Part shown: piece by piece, positions 7,969 to 17,280 of the stretch
Numbering within the stretch: position 1 is the stretch's first letter
How the letters are laid out: each line of letters begins with the position of its first letter
DNA from: Pseudomonas fluorescens
GTDB taxonomy: Bacteria > Pseudomonadota > Gammaproteobacteria > Pseudomonadales > Pseudomonadaceae
Length of the DNA: 64,000 nt
Direction: 5' to 3'
Assembly (NCBI RefSeq): GCF_001648775.1
Contig: NZ_LVEJ01000002.1
Span: 293,693-357,692 of the forward strand
Translations under genes and position numbers: made by a program
The notes under the pieces: model-generated
Databases searched by the model: none
Told to the model about the DNA's origin: nothing
What the model saw: only the letters and a program-made list of their open reading frames with translations

Positions 7969-9159
7969 ATGAACGACGCCACCCACACCCGACTGCGCCC
8001 GTTGGCCGACACTTCGCCTTCAGCCATCGTCGCCGGTTTCATCGCAATGATGACCGGCTACACCAGCTCCCTGGTGCTGATGTTCCAGGCCGGGCAAGCG
8101 GCGGGCCTGACCAGCGGGCAGATTTCTTCGTGGATCTGGGCGATTTCGATCGGTATGGCGGTGTGCTCGATCGGCCTGTCGCTGCGCTATCGCACACCGA
8201 TCACCATTGCCTGGTCGACCCCCGGTGCCGCCTTGCTGATCACCAGCCTTGGCGGCGTCAGCTATGGCGAGGCCATTGGCGCGTACATCACCTGCGCCGT
8301 ACTGGTGACGATTTGCGGGCTGACCGGCAGCTTCGAACGGCTGGTGAAAAAGATCCCGGCATCCTTGGCGGCAGCCTTGCTGGCGGGGATTCTGTTCAAG
8401 ATCGGCAGCGAGATTTTCGTCGCCGCGCAGCACCGCACCGGTCTGGTGCTGGGCATGTTCTTCACTTATCTAGTGGTCAAACGCCTGTCGCCGCGTTATG
8501 CCGTGCTCGCCGCGTTGCTGATCGGCACTGCGTTGTCGGGCTTGATGGGTTTGCTGGATTTCAGCGGCTTCCATCTGGAAGTGGCGACGCCGGTGTGGAC
8601 CACACCGCACTTCTCGCTCGCGGCGACCATCAGCATCGGCATTCCATTGTTTGTGGTGGCGATGACCTCGCAGAACATGCCGGGCATCGCCGTCCTGCGC
8701 GCCGACGGCTACACCGTGCCGGCCTCGCCGTTGATTACCACCACTGGTATTGCCTCACTGCTGCTGGCGCCGTTCGGTTCACACGGTATCAACCTGGCGG
8801 CGATCAGCGCGGCGATTTGCACCGGGCCGCATGCCCATGAGGATCGCAACAAGCGCTACACCGCCGCAGTCTGGTGCGGGATTTTCTACGGGATTGCCGG
8901 GGTGTTCGGCGCTACCTTGGCCGCATTGTTTGCCGCACTGCCGAAGGAATTGGTGCTGTCGATTGCTGCGCTGGCGCTGTTCGGATCGATCATCAATGGC
9001 TTGAGCATTGCCATGACCGAGGTGAAGGAAAGGGAAGCGGCGCTGATTACCTTCATGGTCACGGCGTCGGGTCTGACGCTGTTTTCCATTGGGTCGGCGT
9101 TTTGGGGGATTGTGGCGGGGGTTTTGACACTGGTGATTCTGAATTGGCGTAAAGCTTAG
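7969..9159 (+). CDS. benE: BenE-family (benzoate:H+ symporter type) inner-membrane transporter
   Basis: A 396-residue polytopic membrane protein with about 11-12 hydrophobic segments. Family features include SAIVAGFIAMMTGYTSSLVLMFQA near the N-terminus, the PGAALL segment near residue 84, and SQNMPGIAVLRADGY near 240. BenE proteins take up benzoate with protons. The start at 7969 is preceded by AAGGA at a good distance; earlier in-frame codons lie in a REP. No benzoate catabolic genes are in view and the nearest cluster is purine degradation, so the true substrate is uncertain. It is divergent from a GntR regulator. Confidence 0.85.
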   Translation: MNDATHTRLRPLADTSPSAIVAGFIAMMTGYTSSLVLMFQAGQAAGLTSGQISSWIWAISIGMAVCSIGLSLRYRTPITIAWSTPGAALLITSLGGVSYGEAIGAYITCAVLVTICGLTGSFERLVKKIPASLAAALLAGILFKIGSEIFVAAQHRTGLVLGMFFTYLVVKRLSPRYAVLAALLIGTALSGLMGLLDFSGFHLEVATPVWTTPHFSLAATISIGIPLFVVAMTSQNMPGIAVLRADGYTVPASPLITTTGIASLLLAPFGSHGINLAAISAAICTGPHAHEDRNKRYTAAVWCGIFYGIAGVFGATLAALFAALPKELVLSIAALALFGSIINGLSIAMTEVKEREAALITFMVTASGLTLFSIGSAFWGIVAGVLTLVILNWRKA

Positions 9160-9163
9160 GATC

Positions 9164-9332
9164 AAAAGCCCCTCATCGGAACGCCGCCCGCCTAGCCCTC
9201 TCCCGGAGGGAGAGGGGACTGACCGCGTTGTATGCGAGAGTTATAGCGACACGTGATAACGAGTCGAACTCAGGTTTTGAACAGCTCGCAAATCGGCTCC
9301 CTCTCCCTCGGGAGAGGGCTGGGGTGAGGGGC
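9164..9332. repeat. MITE-like interspersed repeat with inverted ends (copy 1)
   Basis: About 170 bp bounded by inverted ends: left AGCCCCTCATCGGAACGCCG followed by CCCTCTCCCGGAGGGAGAGG, right GGGAGAGGGCTGGGGTGAGG. The internal segment GAGTCGAACTCAGG recurs in the copy at 54933. It has no coding capacity. Related copies lie at 20443, 44377 and 54933, always between genes. Confidence 0.75.
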
Positions 9333-9376
9333 AGACTCACCGCAAATCCCAAGCCGAACCCCCAAACACCAGACGA

Positions 9377-9410
9377 AAAAAAACGGCGACCCTCAGGTCG
9401 CCGTTTTTTT
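9377..9410. terminator. Bidirectional terminator between benE and the YggL-like gene
   Basis: The stem pairs AAAAAAACGGCGACC with GGTCGCCGTTTTTTT around a CTCA loop. It ends 6 bp from the stop codon of the YggL-like gene on the reverse strand and also serves the forward strand. Confidence 0.92.
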
Positions 9411-9415
9411 CAGTA

Positions 9416-9760
9416 TCACTTAGCCGCGTTGATCGGCTTTTCCGGATACCAAACGTCCAGCAACGGGCTGACTTCGTACTTTGTCAGCTCGGAACGGGTT
9501 TTCAGCCAGGCTTCAACGGCAGCGCGCTGCTCTTCGTTGACCGAGCCACGCTTCTGCAGGCAAACCAGACCGAAGTCGTCGCCGCCAACATAACCCAGAC
9601 CATTGGCTTCCATGGCTTCTTTGATGAAGGCTTCGAGGAAAGCGTCAATGGCTTCTTCGGACAAGTCTTCTTTGAAGTCCAGGTTCAGCTCGAAACCCAG
9701 CTCTTGAAATTCATCAACGCACAGTTTTTTGCGCAGACGCTGGGAACGGTTAGTCGCCAT
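9416..9760 (-). CDS. yggL: YggL-family protein (DUF469; 50S-associated)
   Basis: A 114-residue acidic protein. It starts MATNRSQRLRKKLCVDEFQELGF, a basic N-terminus followed by the family core DLSEEAIDAFLEAFI and GYVGGDDFGLVCLQ. YggL-like proteins associate with the large ribosomal subunit in E. coli; the role is still poorly defined. The ATG at 9760 is chosen over longer in-frame starts because conservation begins there and the 5' extension has no family similarity. A strong terminator follows directly. Confidence 0.88.
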   Translation of the reverse strand: MATNRSQRLRKKLCVDEFQELGFELNLDFKEDLSEEAIDAFLEAFIKEAMEANGLGYVGGDDFGLVCLQKRGSVNEEQRAAVEAWLKTRSELTKYEVSPLLDVWYPEKPINAAK

Positions 9761-9993
9761 TGGAACAATCCTCTTAAGTATTAACGGCCGGCACTTTACC
9801 AGTTTAAGCCGCCGATTGCCCGCCTCTCTGGCCCCGGAAGCCGACCGCCTGTAAAAAAATAACCTGTTGGCCGGCCCGGACAAGGCACAAGCGATAACAC
9901 CTTGGGGCATAATGCCGACACTTTCATGACCACTGAGGGCTTTTTCATCCATGTCCTCGTTATTTTCCCCTCGGCTGTAGGGTTTTATTTCAT

Positions 9994-11454
9994 ATGATCA
10001 AATCGTTGCGTCCTCTGTTTCTCGCCGGCCTTCTTCTGCCCCTGGCCCTGCCTGTTTCTGCTGCCACCCTCAACACCGCCCTGACCCCCAACGTCGAAAA
10101 AGCCCTCAAGGCCAGCAAACTGCCGCCCAACGCCCTGTCGCTGGTCATGGTGCCGCTGGAAGGCCCGGGCACGGCGACCGTGTACAACGCCGACGTTTCG
10201 GTCAACCCGGCCTCGACCATGAAACTGGTCACCACTTACGCGGCGCTGGAAATGCTCGGCCCCAACCATCAGTGGAAAACCGAGTTCTACACCGACGGCG
10301 ACCTGAGTGGCGGCATCCTCAACGGCAACCTCTACCTCAAGGGTGGCGGCGACCCGAAGCTGAACATGGAAAAACTCTGGCTGCTGATGCGCGACCTGCG
10401 CGCCAACGGCGTGACGCAAATCACCGGTGACCTGATCCTCGACCGCAACTTCTTCGTGCAACCAGTGCTGCCGGAATTCAACGATGACGGCAACGACGAG
10501 AACAAGCCGTTCCTGGTCAAACCGGACTCGCTGCTGGTCAACCTCAAGGCCCTGCGCTTCGTGGCGCGCAATGACGGTGGCCGCGTGTTGATCTCGGTCG
10601 AACCGCCGATTGCCAGCATCCATATCGAAAACACCGTCAAGGCGCTGCCGTCCAAGCAATGCACCGGCGGCGTGCGCTACAACCCGGTGCCGCAAGCCGA
10701 TGGTAGCGTCAACGTGACCGTTGCCGGGCAGTTGGGCGAAGGTTGCAGCTCGCAGACTTACCTGTCGCTGCTCGACCACGCGACCTACACCGCCGGCGCC
10801 GTGCGCGCGATCTGGAAAGAACTGGGCGGCAGCATTCAGGGCAAGGATCGTCTGGCGCCGACCCCAAGCAGCGCCAAACTGCTGGCCCGTGCCTATTCGC
10901 CGGACCTGGCGGAAATCATCCGCGACATCAACAAATACAGTAACAACACCATGGCCCAGCAGCTGTTCCTCAGCCTCGGCCAGAAATTCCGCAACGACGC
11001 CGACGGTGATGATGCGAAAGCCGCACAGCGCGTTGTGCGTCAGTGGCTGGCGAAGAAAGGCATCACCGCGCCGCACCTGGTGATGGAGAACGGCTCCGGT
11101 CTGTCGCGTGCCGAACGTGTCAGCGCCCGTGAAATGGCGGCAATGCTGCAAGCCGCGTGGCACAGCCCGTATGCCGCCGAGTACATCAGCTCGCTGCCGA
11201 TCGCCGGTACCGACGGCACCATGCGTAAACGCCTGAAAACCACGGCGATGCGCGGCGAAGCCCACGTCAAGACCGGCACCCTGAACACCGTGCGCGCAAT
11301 CGCCGGCTTCAGCCGCGACGTGAATGGCAATACCTGGGCGGTGGTGGCGATCCTCAACGACAAGGCGCCGTTTGGGGCATCGTCGGTGCTGGATCAGGTG
11401 CTGTTGGATCTGTACAAGCAGCCGAAACTGCCGCAGACCGCTTCGGTTCTGTAA
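9994..11454 (+). CDS. dacB: D-alanyl-D-alanine carboxypeptidase/endopeptidase (PBP4 type)
   Basis: A 486-residue periplasmic class C penicillin-binding protein that trims peptide stems and cleaves cross-links in peptidoglycan. A signal peptide (about residues 1-24, KSLRPLFLAGLLLPLALP, with an Ala-rich cleavage region) is followed by the catalytic serine in STMK near residue 72, the SNN motif in KYSNNTMAQQ near 313, and KTG in HVKTGTLNTV near 427. The insertion domain between the first two motifs is typical of PBP4. It stands alone, transcribed away from yggL and convergent with the diguanylate cyclase gene across a REP pair. Confidence 0.93.
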   Translation: MIKSLRPLFLAGLLLPLALPVSAATLNTALTPNVEKALKASKLPPNALSLVMVPLEGPGTATVYNADVSVNPASTMKLVTTYAALEMLGPNHQWKTEFYTDGDLSGGILNGNLYLKGGGDPKLNMEKLWLLMRDLRANGVTQITGDLILDRNFFVQPVLPEFNDDGNDENKPFLVKPDSLLVNLKALRFVARNDGGRVLISVEPPIASIHIENTVKALPSKQCTGGVRYNPVPQADGSVNVTVAGQLGEGCSSQTYLSLLDHATYTAGAVRAIWKELGGSIQGKDRLAPTPSSAKLLARAYSPDLAEIIRDINKYSNNTMAQQLFLSLGQKFRNDADGDDAKAAQRVVRQWLAKKGITAPHLVMENGSGLSRAERVSAREMAAMLQAAWHSPYAAEYISSLPIAGTDGTMRKRLKTTAMRGEAHVKTGTLNTVRAIAGFSRDVNGNTWAVVAILNDKAPFGASSVLDQVLLDLYKQPKLPQTASVL

Positions 11455-11478
11455 CCGGATCCTGAGAACACTATCAAA

Positions 11479-11574
11479 CCCTGTGGGAGCGAGCTTGCTC
11501 GCGAAGGCGTCAGTACAGTCGATATCTTCCTTGACTGTTCGGGCCCCTTCGCGAGCAAGCTCGCTCCCACAGGG
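11479..11574. repeat. Paired REP element, CTCCCAC ends outward
   Basis: Two inverted REP copies, CCCTGTGGGAGCGAG...CGCGAAG and CTTCGCGAGC...CCCACAGGG, flank a 45-bp spacer with CAGTC...GACTG. It lies between the convergent dacB and diguanylate cyclase genes and is the only obvious structured sequence there, so it may also terminate transcription. Confidence 0.92.
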
Positions 11575-11589
11575 GATGGGTGTCAAGGC

Positions 11590-13971
11590 CTAACTCATCT
11601 GTTCTACCCGATCACGGCCGCGCTGCTTTGCCATATACACGCCCGAATCCGCGCGCAGCAGCAGCGCATCCGCGCCCTCCCCCGGCCGCCAACTGGCGAT
11701 GCCAAAACTCGCCGTGACCACGCCGACCACATCCACCGGCGCGCCGCGCAAGCCCTGCCACAGCTCAACTGCCAGCGTGTGTGCGTGCTCGCCATCGATG
11801 TCCGGGCACAGCACCATGAATTCCTCACCGCCCAAACGGCAGAACACATCGGTACGCCGCAAACGATGGCCGATTCGCTCACACACCGCTTGCAACACCC
11901 GGTCACCCACGGCGTGGCCGTACTGGTCGTTGATGCGTTTGAAGTGGTCGATGTCGAGCATGATCACCGACAGCTCGCCACCACCGCGCTCGACCCGGGC
12001 CATTTCCGTGGTCAGGCGCTCTTGAAAGTAGCGACGGTTATGAATGCCGGTCAGCGAATCGGTCACCGACAGCGCACGCAGTTCTTCTTCCACGCGCTTG
12101 AGGTCGGAGATGTCCGAGATATAGCCGTGCCACAACACGCCGCCGCCCGGCAGCTCTTCCGGTGTCGCCTCGCCGCGCACCCAACGCAGACCGCGCTCGG
12201 GCAATTGCACGCGGTACTCTTCGCGCCACGGGCTGAGGCTGTCCGCTGAAGCGCGAATCGAGCTACGCACGCGCGTAATGTCCTGTGGATGAATGCGCGT
12301 GAAGATCGCCTCGGCATTGAACAGCAGCACGTCCGGCTCCAGTTCGTAGATCTCGCGGATGCCGTCGCTGGCGTAGATCACACTGAAGCGCCCGTCGAAT
12401 TCCATCTTGAATTGATAGATGCCACCGGGCACATGGGCACTGAGTTTCTTCAGCAACACATCACGCGCCGCCAGCACCTCATGTACGCGTTTGCGCTCGG
12501 TAATATCGATGCAGATCGCTAGATGGCCGACCCACAAACCCTGCTCATCGAGCACCGGGGTGGCAAGCATGTTCACCGGAATATGGCTGCCATCGCTGCG
12601 CACCAGCGTCCATTCCCGCGCCTCGTGACCGCCGACTTCACCGCCCTCGACCAGCATCGCGTGGCAGGTCGGAATGCTTTTGCCGTAACGCGCACTCAAC
12701 TCGGCAGCGCGCGCGCTCAGCTCGCGGGGCAGGTGCAGGTTTTCCAGGGTCATGTGCCCGACCACGTCGGCGCTGCTGTAGCCGAGCATTTGTTCAGCGC
12801 CAGGATTGAACGTATTGATCACCCCGCGCAAATCCGTGGCGATGATCGCCACCTGGGTCGCCGCGTTGAGCACGCCGCGCAATTGCCCGTGGGTGCCGCG
12901 CAGTTCCTGTTCGCTGGCATGCAACTCCTGCGTGCGCTGTTCGACCATGCGCAAGGCGCGCTGACGTTGGCTGACCAATACGTAAAGCAAAGCGCTGAGC
13001 AGCAGACTGAGCAGGCCGCCCAAGATGACCACGCTGGCGACCGACGAATGGTTGGCCTGGACGAACGCCTCGCTCGGCAGGATATCGACCTGATAATCGT
13101 GATCAGCCATGCGCAACAGCCGCGTGGCCGACAGATCGCTCGGCGCCGGTTCGTTGGTCGACTCGAACAACACTTCATGCTGGTCATTGGTCGACATGTC
13201 GAGGATGCGCACCGACAGGTAATCATGAAAGGCATCCGGCAAGCCGTCGGCGAGCAACTGGCGCATGCTGATCACCGCCATCACGTAGCCAAATGGCTGC
13301 CGCGCCCCCTCGCGGCTGACCGGCGCCACCAGCAACACGCCACGCGCATACGACGGTTCGATGCTGACCAGATGCATCGGTTGCGACACCGCCAGACTGC
13401 CAAGCTTGTCGGCGCGTTGCAGGGTGTCGCGACGCAGGGGTTGCGCGAGCAGGTCATAACCCAAAGGTGAACCGAGGCGGCTTTGCGTCTGGCTATACAG
13501 CACCGGCACGTATTCATCGCGCAAGCCAGCCAGTTGCAACTCGCCCTGGGCATTCAGTTCACGCAGGGTGAAGTTACTCAGGCCTTCATCACGCACGCGC
13601 TGCTCGAACGCCGCGCGCTCGGCACCACTGATTTTGAGGGCGAACGAATAGGCCTGGGTGCGCAGTAATAAAGGTTGGGTGTAACCGTCGAACTCGGCGC
13701 GGGACACCGATTCGGAGTTGGCGAAGAAACGACGCAGGCCATCGAGACGTTGCTCTTGATCCTGAAAACGTTCCTCTATTCGGCTGTAACGTTCGTTGGC
13801 CAGCAGCTGAAAGCGCTGACGCAATTGTTGCTGAAACTGATTGAGGGTGGCCCAGGCGAGCAGCCCCGTGAGAATCCCGCCGGCGAGCAATACCAGCAGC
13901 GCGACCAGCCAGGCCGAGACGTCTTCGCTGATGAAACCCAGAATCTTTGGGCGCACGGGGTGCAACGACAT
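11590..13971 (-). CDS. Membrane diguanylate cyclase: CHASE, two PAS domains, GGDEF
   Basis: A 793-residue sensor enzyme predicted to make cyclic di-GMP. A transmembrane helix (about residues 20-42) precedes a periplasmic CHASE domain (about 70-295, with EYVPVLYSQTQSR and SYARGVLLVAPV). A second helix (about 318-338, VILGGLLSLLLSALLYVL) follows. Next come two PAS/PAC modules (about 355-480 and 490-620), ending in HLAICIDITERKR and HGYISDISDLKR. The GGDEF domain has the catalytic GGEEF near residue 716, preceded five residues earlier by an RxxD product-inhibition site (RRTD). There is no EAL domain, so it should be synthesis only. The CHASE ligand is unknown. Confidence 0.93.
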   Translation of the reverse strand: MSLHPVRPKILGFISEDVSAWLVALLVLLAGGILTGLLAWATLNQFQQQLRQRFQLLANERYSRIEERFQDQEQRLDGLRRFFANSESVSRAEFDGYTQPLLLRTQAYSFALKISGAERAAFEQRVRDEGLSNFTLRELNAQGELQLAGLRDEYVPVLYSQTQSRLGSPLGYDLLAQPLRRDTLQRADKLGSLAVSQPMHLVSIEPSYARGVLLVAPVSREGARQPFGYVMAVISMRQLLADGLPDAFHDYLSVRILDMSTNDQHEVLFESTNEPAPSDLSATRLLRMADHDYQVDILPSEAFVQANHSSVASVVILGGLLSLLLSALLYVLVSQRQRALRMVEQRTQELHASEQELRGTHGQLRGVLNAATQVAIIATDLRGVINTFNPGAEQMLGYSSADVVGHMTLENLHLPRELSARAAELSARYGKSIPTCHAMLVEGGEVGGHEAREWTLVRSDGSHIPVNMLATPVLDEQGLWVGHLAICIDITERKRVHEVLAARDVLLKKLSAHVPGGIYQFKMEFDGRFSVIYASDGIREIYELEPDVLLFNAEAIFTRIHPQDITRVRSSIRASADSLSPWREEYRVQLPERGLRWVRGEATPEELPGGGVLWHGYISDISDLKRVEEELRALSVTDSLTGIHNRRYFQERLTTEMARVERGGGELSVIMLDIDHFKRINDQYGHAVGDRVLQAVCERIGHRLRRTDVFCRLGGEEFMVLCPDIDGEHAHTLAVELWQGLRGAPVDVVGVVTASFGIASWRPGEGADALLLRADSGVYMAKQRGRDRVEQMS

Positions 13972-14062
13972 AAAGACAACTCACTACGCCAGCATTTACG
14001 GGAAAACCCCATTGACCGTGTGTGAGTTATAGCTATTAGCCACTAATTTAGCTAGCGCGGGA

Positions 14063-14102
14063 GGATCCACGGAGCCTTTAAAAATCAAGGCTCTGTGGAT
14101 CC
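14063..14102. terminator. Long near-perfect hairpin between rlmKL and the diguanylate cyclase gene
   Basis: GGATCCACGGAGCCTT pairs with AAGGCTCTGTGGATCC (one mismatch in 16) around an 8-nt AT-rich loop. It lies 15 bp beyond the rlmKL stop codon on the reverse strand. There is no clear T-run after it, so it is either a non-canonical terminator or an mRNA 3'-end stem. Confidence 0.5.
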
Positions 14103-14116
14103 AATATCGCAAAGCG

Positions 14117-16387
14117 TCAACGAGCCGTGATTTTCCAGGCGCGGTGAATCTTGGTGTTGCGGGCGAAGTCCGGATCGATGGTCTGCGCGCTGATTTCCTC
14201 GACCGCGTAACGCTCGGCGAGGTTTTCTTCCAACTGGAACTTGCGGAAGTTGTTGGAGAAATACAGCACGCCACCGCTTGCCAGACGGGCCATCGCCAAG
14301 TCGATCAACTGCACCTGATCACGCTGCACGTCGAAGATGCCTTCCATGCGCTTGGAGTTGGAGAAGGTCGGCGGATCGATAAAGATCAGGTCGTACTCGT
14401 CACGGCTGCTTTCCAGCCACGCCATCACGTCGCCCTGCTCCAGACGGTTCTTGTCCGAGAAGCCGTTCAGCGACAGGTTGCGGCGCGCCCAGTCGAGGTA
14501 GGTTTTCGACAGGTCGACGCTAGTGGTGCTGCGCGCGCCACCCTTGGCCGCGTGCACGCTGGCGGTCGCGGTGTAGCAGAACAGATTGAGGAAGCGCTTG
14601 CCGGCGGCCTCTTTCTGGATGCGCATGCGCATCGGGCGGTGATCAAGGAACAGACCGGTGTCGAGGTAGTCGGTGAGGTTGACCAGCAACTTCACGCCGC
14701 CCTCGCTGACTTCATTGAACTTGCCCTGCGCAGCCTGACGCTCGTACTGCTTGGTACCGCTCTGGCGCTCGCGGCGTTTGACCACGACGCGGCTCTTGTC
14801 GACGTTCAGCGCCTGCGGAATGGCCGCCAGTGCATCGAACATCCGTGCCGAGGCTTTTTCCGGATCGATCGACTTCGGCGCGGCGTATTCCTGGACGTGC
14901 ACCCAGTCGTGGTACAGGTCGATCGCCATCGCGTACTCAGGCATGTCGGCATCGTAAACGCGGTAGCAATCGATGCCTTCGCGCTTGACCCACTTGCCCA
15001 TCGCCTTGAGGTTCTTTTGCAGACGGTTGGCAAACATTTGCCCGCCCTCGCTCAAGCGCGGCTGCTCGATCACTGGCGCCGGGGCTGGCGTCGGTTTGAT
15101 CGGGTTGCCGTTCTTGTTGAACTTGCGTTCTTGCGGCTCGTCCGGGGTTTGATCGTAAGCCGCTTGCTCGCGCTCGGCCTGACGCTGTTCCGGGGTGCGA
15201 CGCTCGCCAGTGACGAACTGATCCGGCAGCACTTTGATCAACAGCAGCTTGCACGGCAGCGCGCCGTTCCAGAACGAATACTGTTTGTGGCTGCGAATGC
15301 CCATGCGCTTGCCCAGATCCGGGGCGCCGGTGAACACCGCCGCTTCCCAGTTCAGGCAGGCTTGACGCAGGCGCTCGCCGAGGTTCTGGTAGAGATACAA
15401 CAGGCTGGCTTCGTCACCGAGACGCTCGCCGTACGGCGGGTTGCAGATCACCAGACCTTTCTGGTTCTGATCCGGACGCGGCTCGAAGGTCGCCACTTCG
15501 CCCTGGTAGATCTTGATCCATTCGCTCAGGCCAGCACGCTCAACGTTGTTGCGGCCCGGCTGAATCAAGCGTGGATCGGCTTCGTAACCGCGAATCCACA
15601 GCGGTGGCTTGGCCAGACCGGCAGCGGCGCGTTCGGCGGCTTCTTCGTGGAGCTTTTTCCACAGCGCCGGCACGTGACCGAGCCAAGCGGTGAAGCCCCA
15701 CTGCTCGCGGCGCAGGTTCGGCGCCATGTCGGCGGCAATCATGCCCGCTTCGACGAGGAACGTACCGACACCGCACATCGGGTCAGCCAACGCGCCGCCT
15801 TCGGCAGCAATGCGCGGCCAGCCAGAACGGATCAGAATCGCCGCCGCGAGGTTTTCCTTCAGCGGCGCCGCGCCTTGCTGCAAGCGATAGCCGCGCTGGT
15901 GCAGGCTGTGCCCAGAGAGGTCGAGGGAGAGAATCGCTTCGCCGCGATCCAGACGCAGGTGAATGCGCAGGTCCGGGTTGAGCTTGTCGATCGACGGACG
16001 GTCGCCCTGCGGGGTGCGCAGTTTGTCGACGATGGCGTCTTTGACTTTCAGCGCGCCGAAGTGGGTGTTGTCGATGCCTGAACCGTGGCCGCTGAATTCA
16101 ACGGCCAGGGTGCCGTCGCTGAGCATGTGATCCTGCCACTCGATGTCGAGCACGCCGTGGTACAGATCTTCGGCGTCCTTCATCGGGAAGCGCTTGAGCA
16201 CCAGCAACACACGATTGGCCAGACGCGACCAGAGGCACAGGCGATAAGCGGTTTCCATGGTCGCCATGCCACGCACGGCGGAAGTGTGCTCGCGCGCTTC
16301 TTCAAGGCCAAGCCCGACGGCTTCCTCGATGAGCAGGCCTTCAAGGCCTTTAGGGCAAGTGAGGAAGAGTTCGAAACGGTCGGACAT
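14117..16387 (-). CDS. rlmKL: Bifunctional 23S rRNA m2G2445 / m7G2069 methyltransferase
   Basis: A 756-residue fused rRNA methyltransferase. The N-terminal half (RlmL) has a THUMP domain (about residues 45-155), then a SAM-dependent domain with DPMCGVGTFLVEAG near 203 and the guanine-N2 motif CNPPYGERLG near 310. The C-terminal half (RlmK) has RFLNLFCYTATASVHAAKGG near 590 and the catalytic FIDPPTFSNSK near 660. A Lys/Pro-rich linker (about 385-450) joins the halves. Length matches the gammaproteobacterial fusion. It modifies 23S rRNA during large-subunit assembly. Its start faces a long gap before rmf. Confidence 0.95.
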   Translation of the reverse strand: MSDRFELFLTCPKGLEGLLIEEAVGLGLEEAREHTSAVRGMATMETAYRLCLWSRLANRVLLVLKRFPMKDAEDLYHGVLDIEWQDHMLSDGTLAVEFSGHGSGIDNTHFGALKVKDAIVDKLRTPQGDRPSIDKLNPDLRIHLRLDRGEAILSLDLSGHSLHQRGYRLQQGAAPLKENLAAAILIRSGWPRIAAEGGALADPMCGVGTFLVEAGMIAADMAPNLRREQWGFTAWLGHVPALWKKLHEEAAERAAAGLAKPPLWIRGYEADPRLIQPGRNNVERAGLSEWIKIYQGEVATFEPRPDQNQKGLVICNPPYGERLGDEASLLYLYQNLGERLRQACLNWEAAVFTGAPDLGKRMGIRSHKQYSFWNGALPCKLLLIKVLPDQFVTGERRTPEQRQAEREQAAYDQTPDEPQERKFNKNGNPIKPTPAPAPVIEQPRLSEGGQMFANRLQKNLKAMGKWVKREGIDCYRVYDADMPEYAMAIDLYHDWVHVQEYAAPKSIDPEKASARMFDALAAIPQALNVDKSRVVVKRRERQSGTKQYERQAAQGKFNEVSEGGVKLLVNLTDYLDTGLFLDHRPMRMRIQKEAAGKRFLNLFCYTATASVHAAKGGARSTTSVDLSKTYLDWARRNLSLNGFSDKNRLEQGDVMAWLESSRDEYDLIFIDPPTFSNSKRMEGIFDVQRDQVQLIDLAMARLASGGVLYFSNNFRKFQLEENLAERYAVEEISAQTIDPDFARNTKIHRAWKITAR

Positions 16388-16919
16388 GGTATTTCCAGAG
16401 CCTTTGGCTAGTGAATCGGCAACGCATTGCCGATCCGGTTTTCAATCAGGCGCTTTTCTAAAAGAACGCCCGCGTGGCACGAAGGTGTGCCATTCCATCC
16501 CCGCTGCTCGGGTTAAAAGAGCTTAGATGCCGGGACAGATAAAAAAGTTGATGAAACAAAAAGTCTTAAAGCGACCCTTCGTCGCTTTATACCCCAGCGC
16601 AAACGTGGGTCATTCTCACTAAAGAATTAAACCCATCATGCAGCGCGGGGCTGATCATACCGGGGTTTGCTGAAAAAACATTCATGAAACCCGTCGTTAC
16701 TTATGGCTGTAGCACTACTTTCGTTACGTCCTTATGACAAAACGATCATTCCCTCGCTGTGACTCATTGGTTAGAACTGAACACAGGTTGACGTCGCAAC
16801 GGCGTCAACACCTTGGCTCGCCACGCCGGCAGCGAGCCACACCATGGCAGGTTTTTTCTGCCAGACCTCAGTTGAGGTCAACGCGATACAAAACAGTCAA
16901 CAAGTGAGGGAAACACCCT
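16388..16919. other. Gap of 532 bp between rlmKL and rmf
   Basis: I find no credible open frame here. The part next to rlmKL should hold its promoter. The right part is AT-richer than the surroundings (around 16640-16770) and likely carries the rmf promoter and a long 5' leader, ending in GTGAGGGAAACACCCT just before the rmf ATG. A separate small RNA cannot be excluded. Confidence 0.5.
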
Positions 16920-17135
16920 ATGAGAAGACTTAAGCGTGATCCGTTGGAAAGAGCATTTTTGCGCGGATATCAATATGGCGTTGGTGGCAAATCCCGTGAG
17001 CTTTGCCCATTTACTCTACCGTCGGTACGTCAAGCCTGGATCAACGGCTGGCGAGAAGGACGCGGCGACAACTGGGACGGTATGACCGGCACTGCGGGAA
17101 TCCACAGACTCAACGAACTTCACGCCGTCGGCTGA
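16920..17135 (+). CDS. rmf: Ribosome modulation factor
   Basis: A 71-residue basic protein matching ribosome modulation factor, which pairs 70S ribosomes into inactive 100S dimers in stationary phase. The diagnostic stretch MRRLKRDPLERAFLRGYQYG is followed by GGKSRELCPF and WINGWREGRGDNW, as in the E. coli family. It is longer than E. coli RMF (55 residues) by a C-terminal tail. GAGGGAAAC lies a suitable distance before the ATG. A good terminator follows at 17221. Expression is usually growth-phase and ppGpp controlled; nothing in the sequence proves that here. Confidence 0.95.
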   Translation: MRRLKRDPLERAFLRGYQYGVGGKSRELCPFTLPSVRQAWINGWREGRGDNWDGMTGTAGIHRLNELHAVG

Positions 17136-17220
17136 CACAGGGCATTTACTCCGACACGACAATCTGAATTTGTAACGACTTACCATGCACGTCCTTCCCG
17201 GACGGCGGGCTGCGGCCCAG

Positions 17221-17245
17221 GGGCTCCTTCGAGGAGCCCTTTTTT
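17221..17245 (+). terminator. Intrinsic terminator after rmf
   Basis: GGGCTCC pairs with GGAGCCC around TTCGA and is followed by six T residues, about 85 bp after the rmf stop codon. Confidence 0.93.
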
Positions 17246-17280
17246 ATGCCTGTCACATTATTTGTGCCCAAACAAAAAAC

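Noticed and set aside
14144..16081. A 645-codon forward open frame opposite rlmKL
   Set aside because: Antisense shadow of a conserved rRNA methyltransferase; no start signal or recognisable motif.
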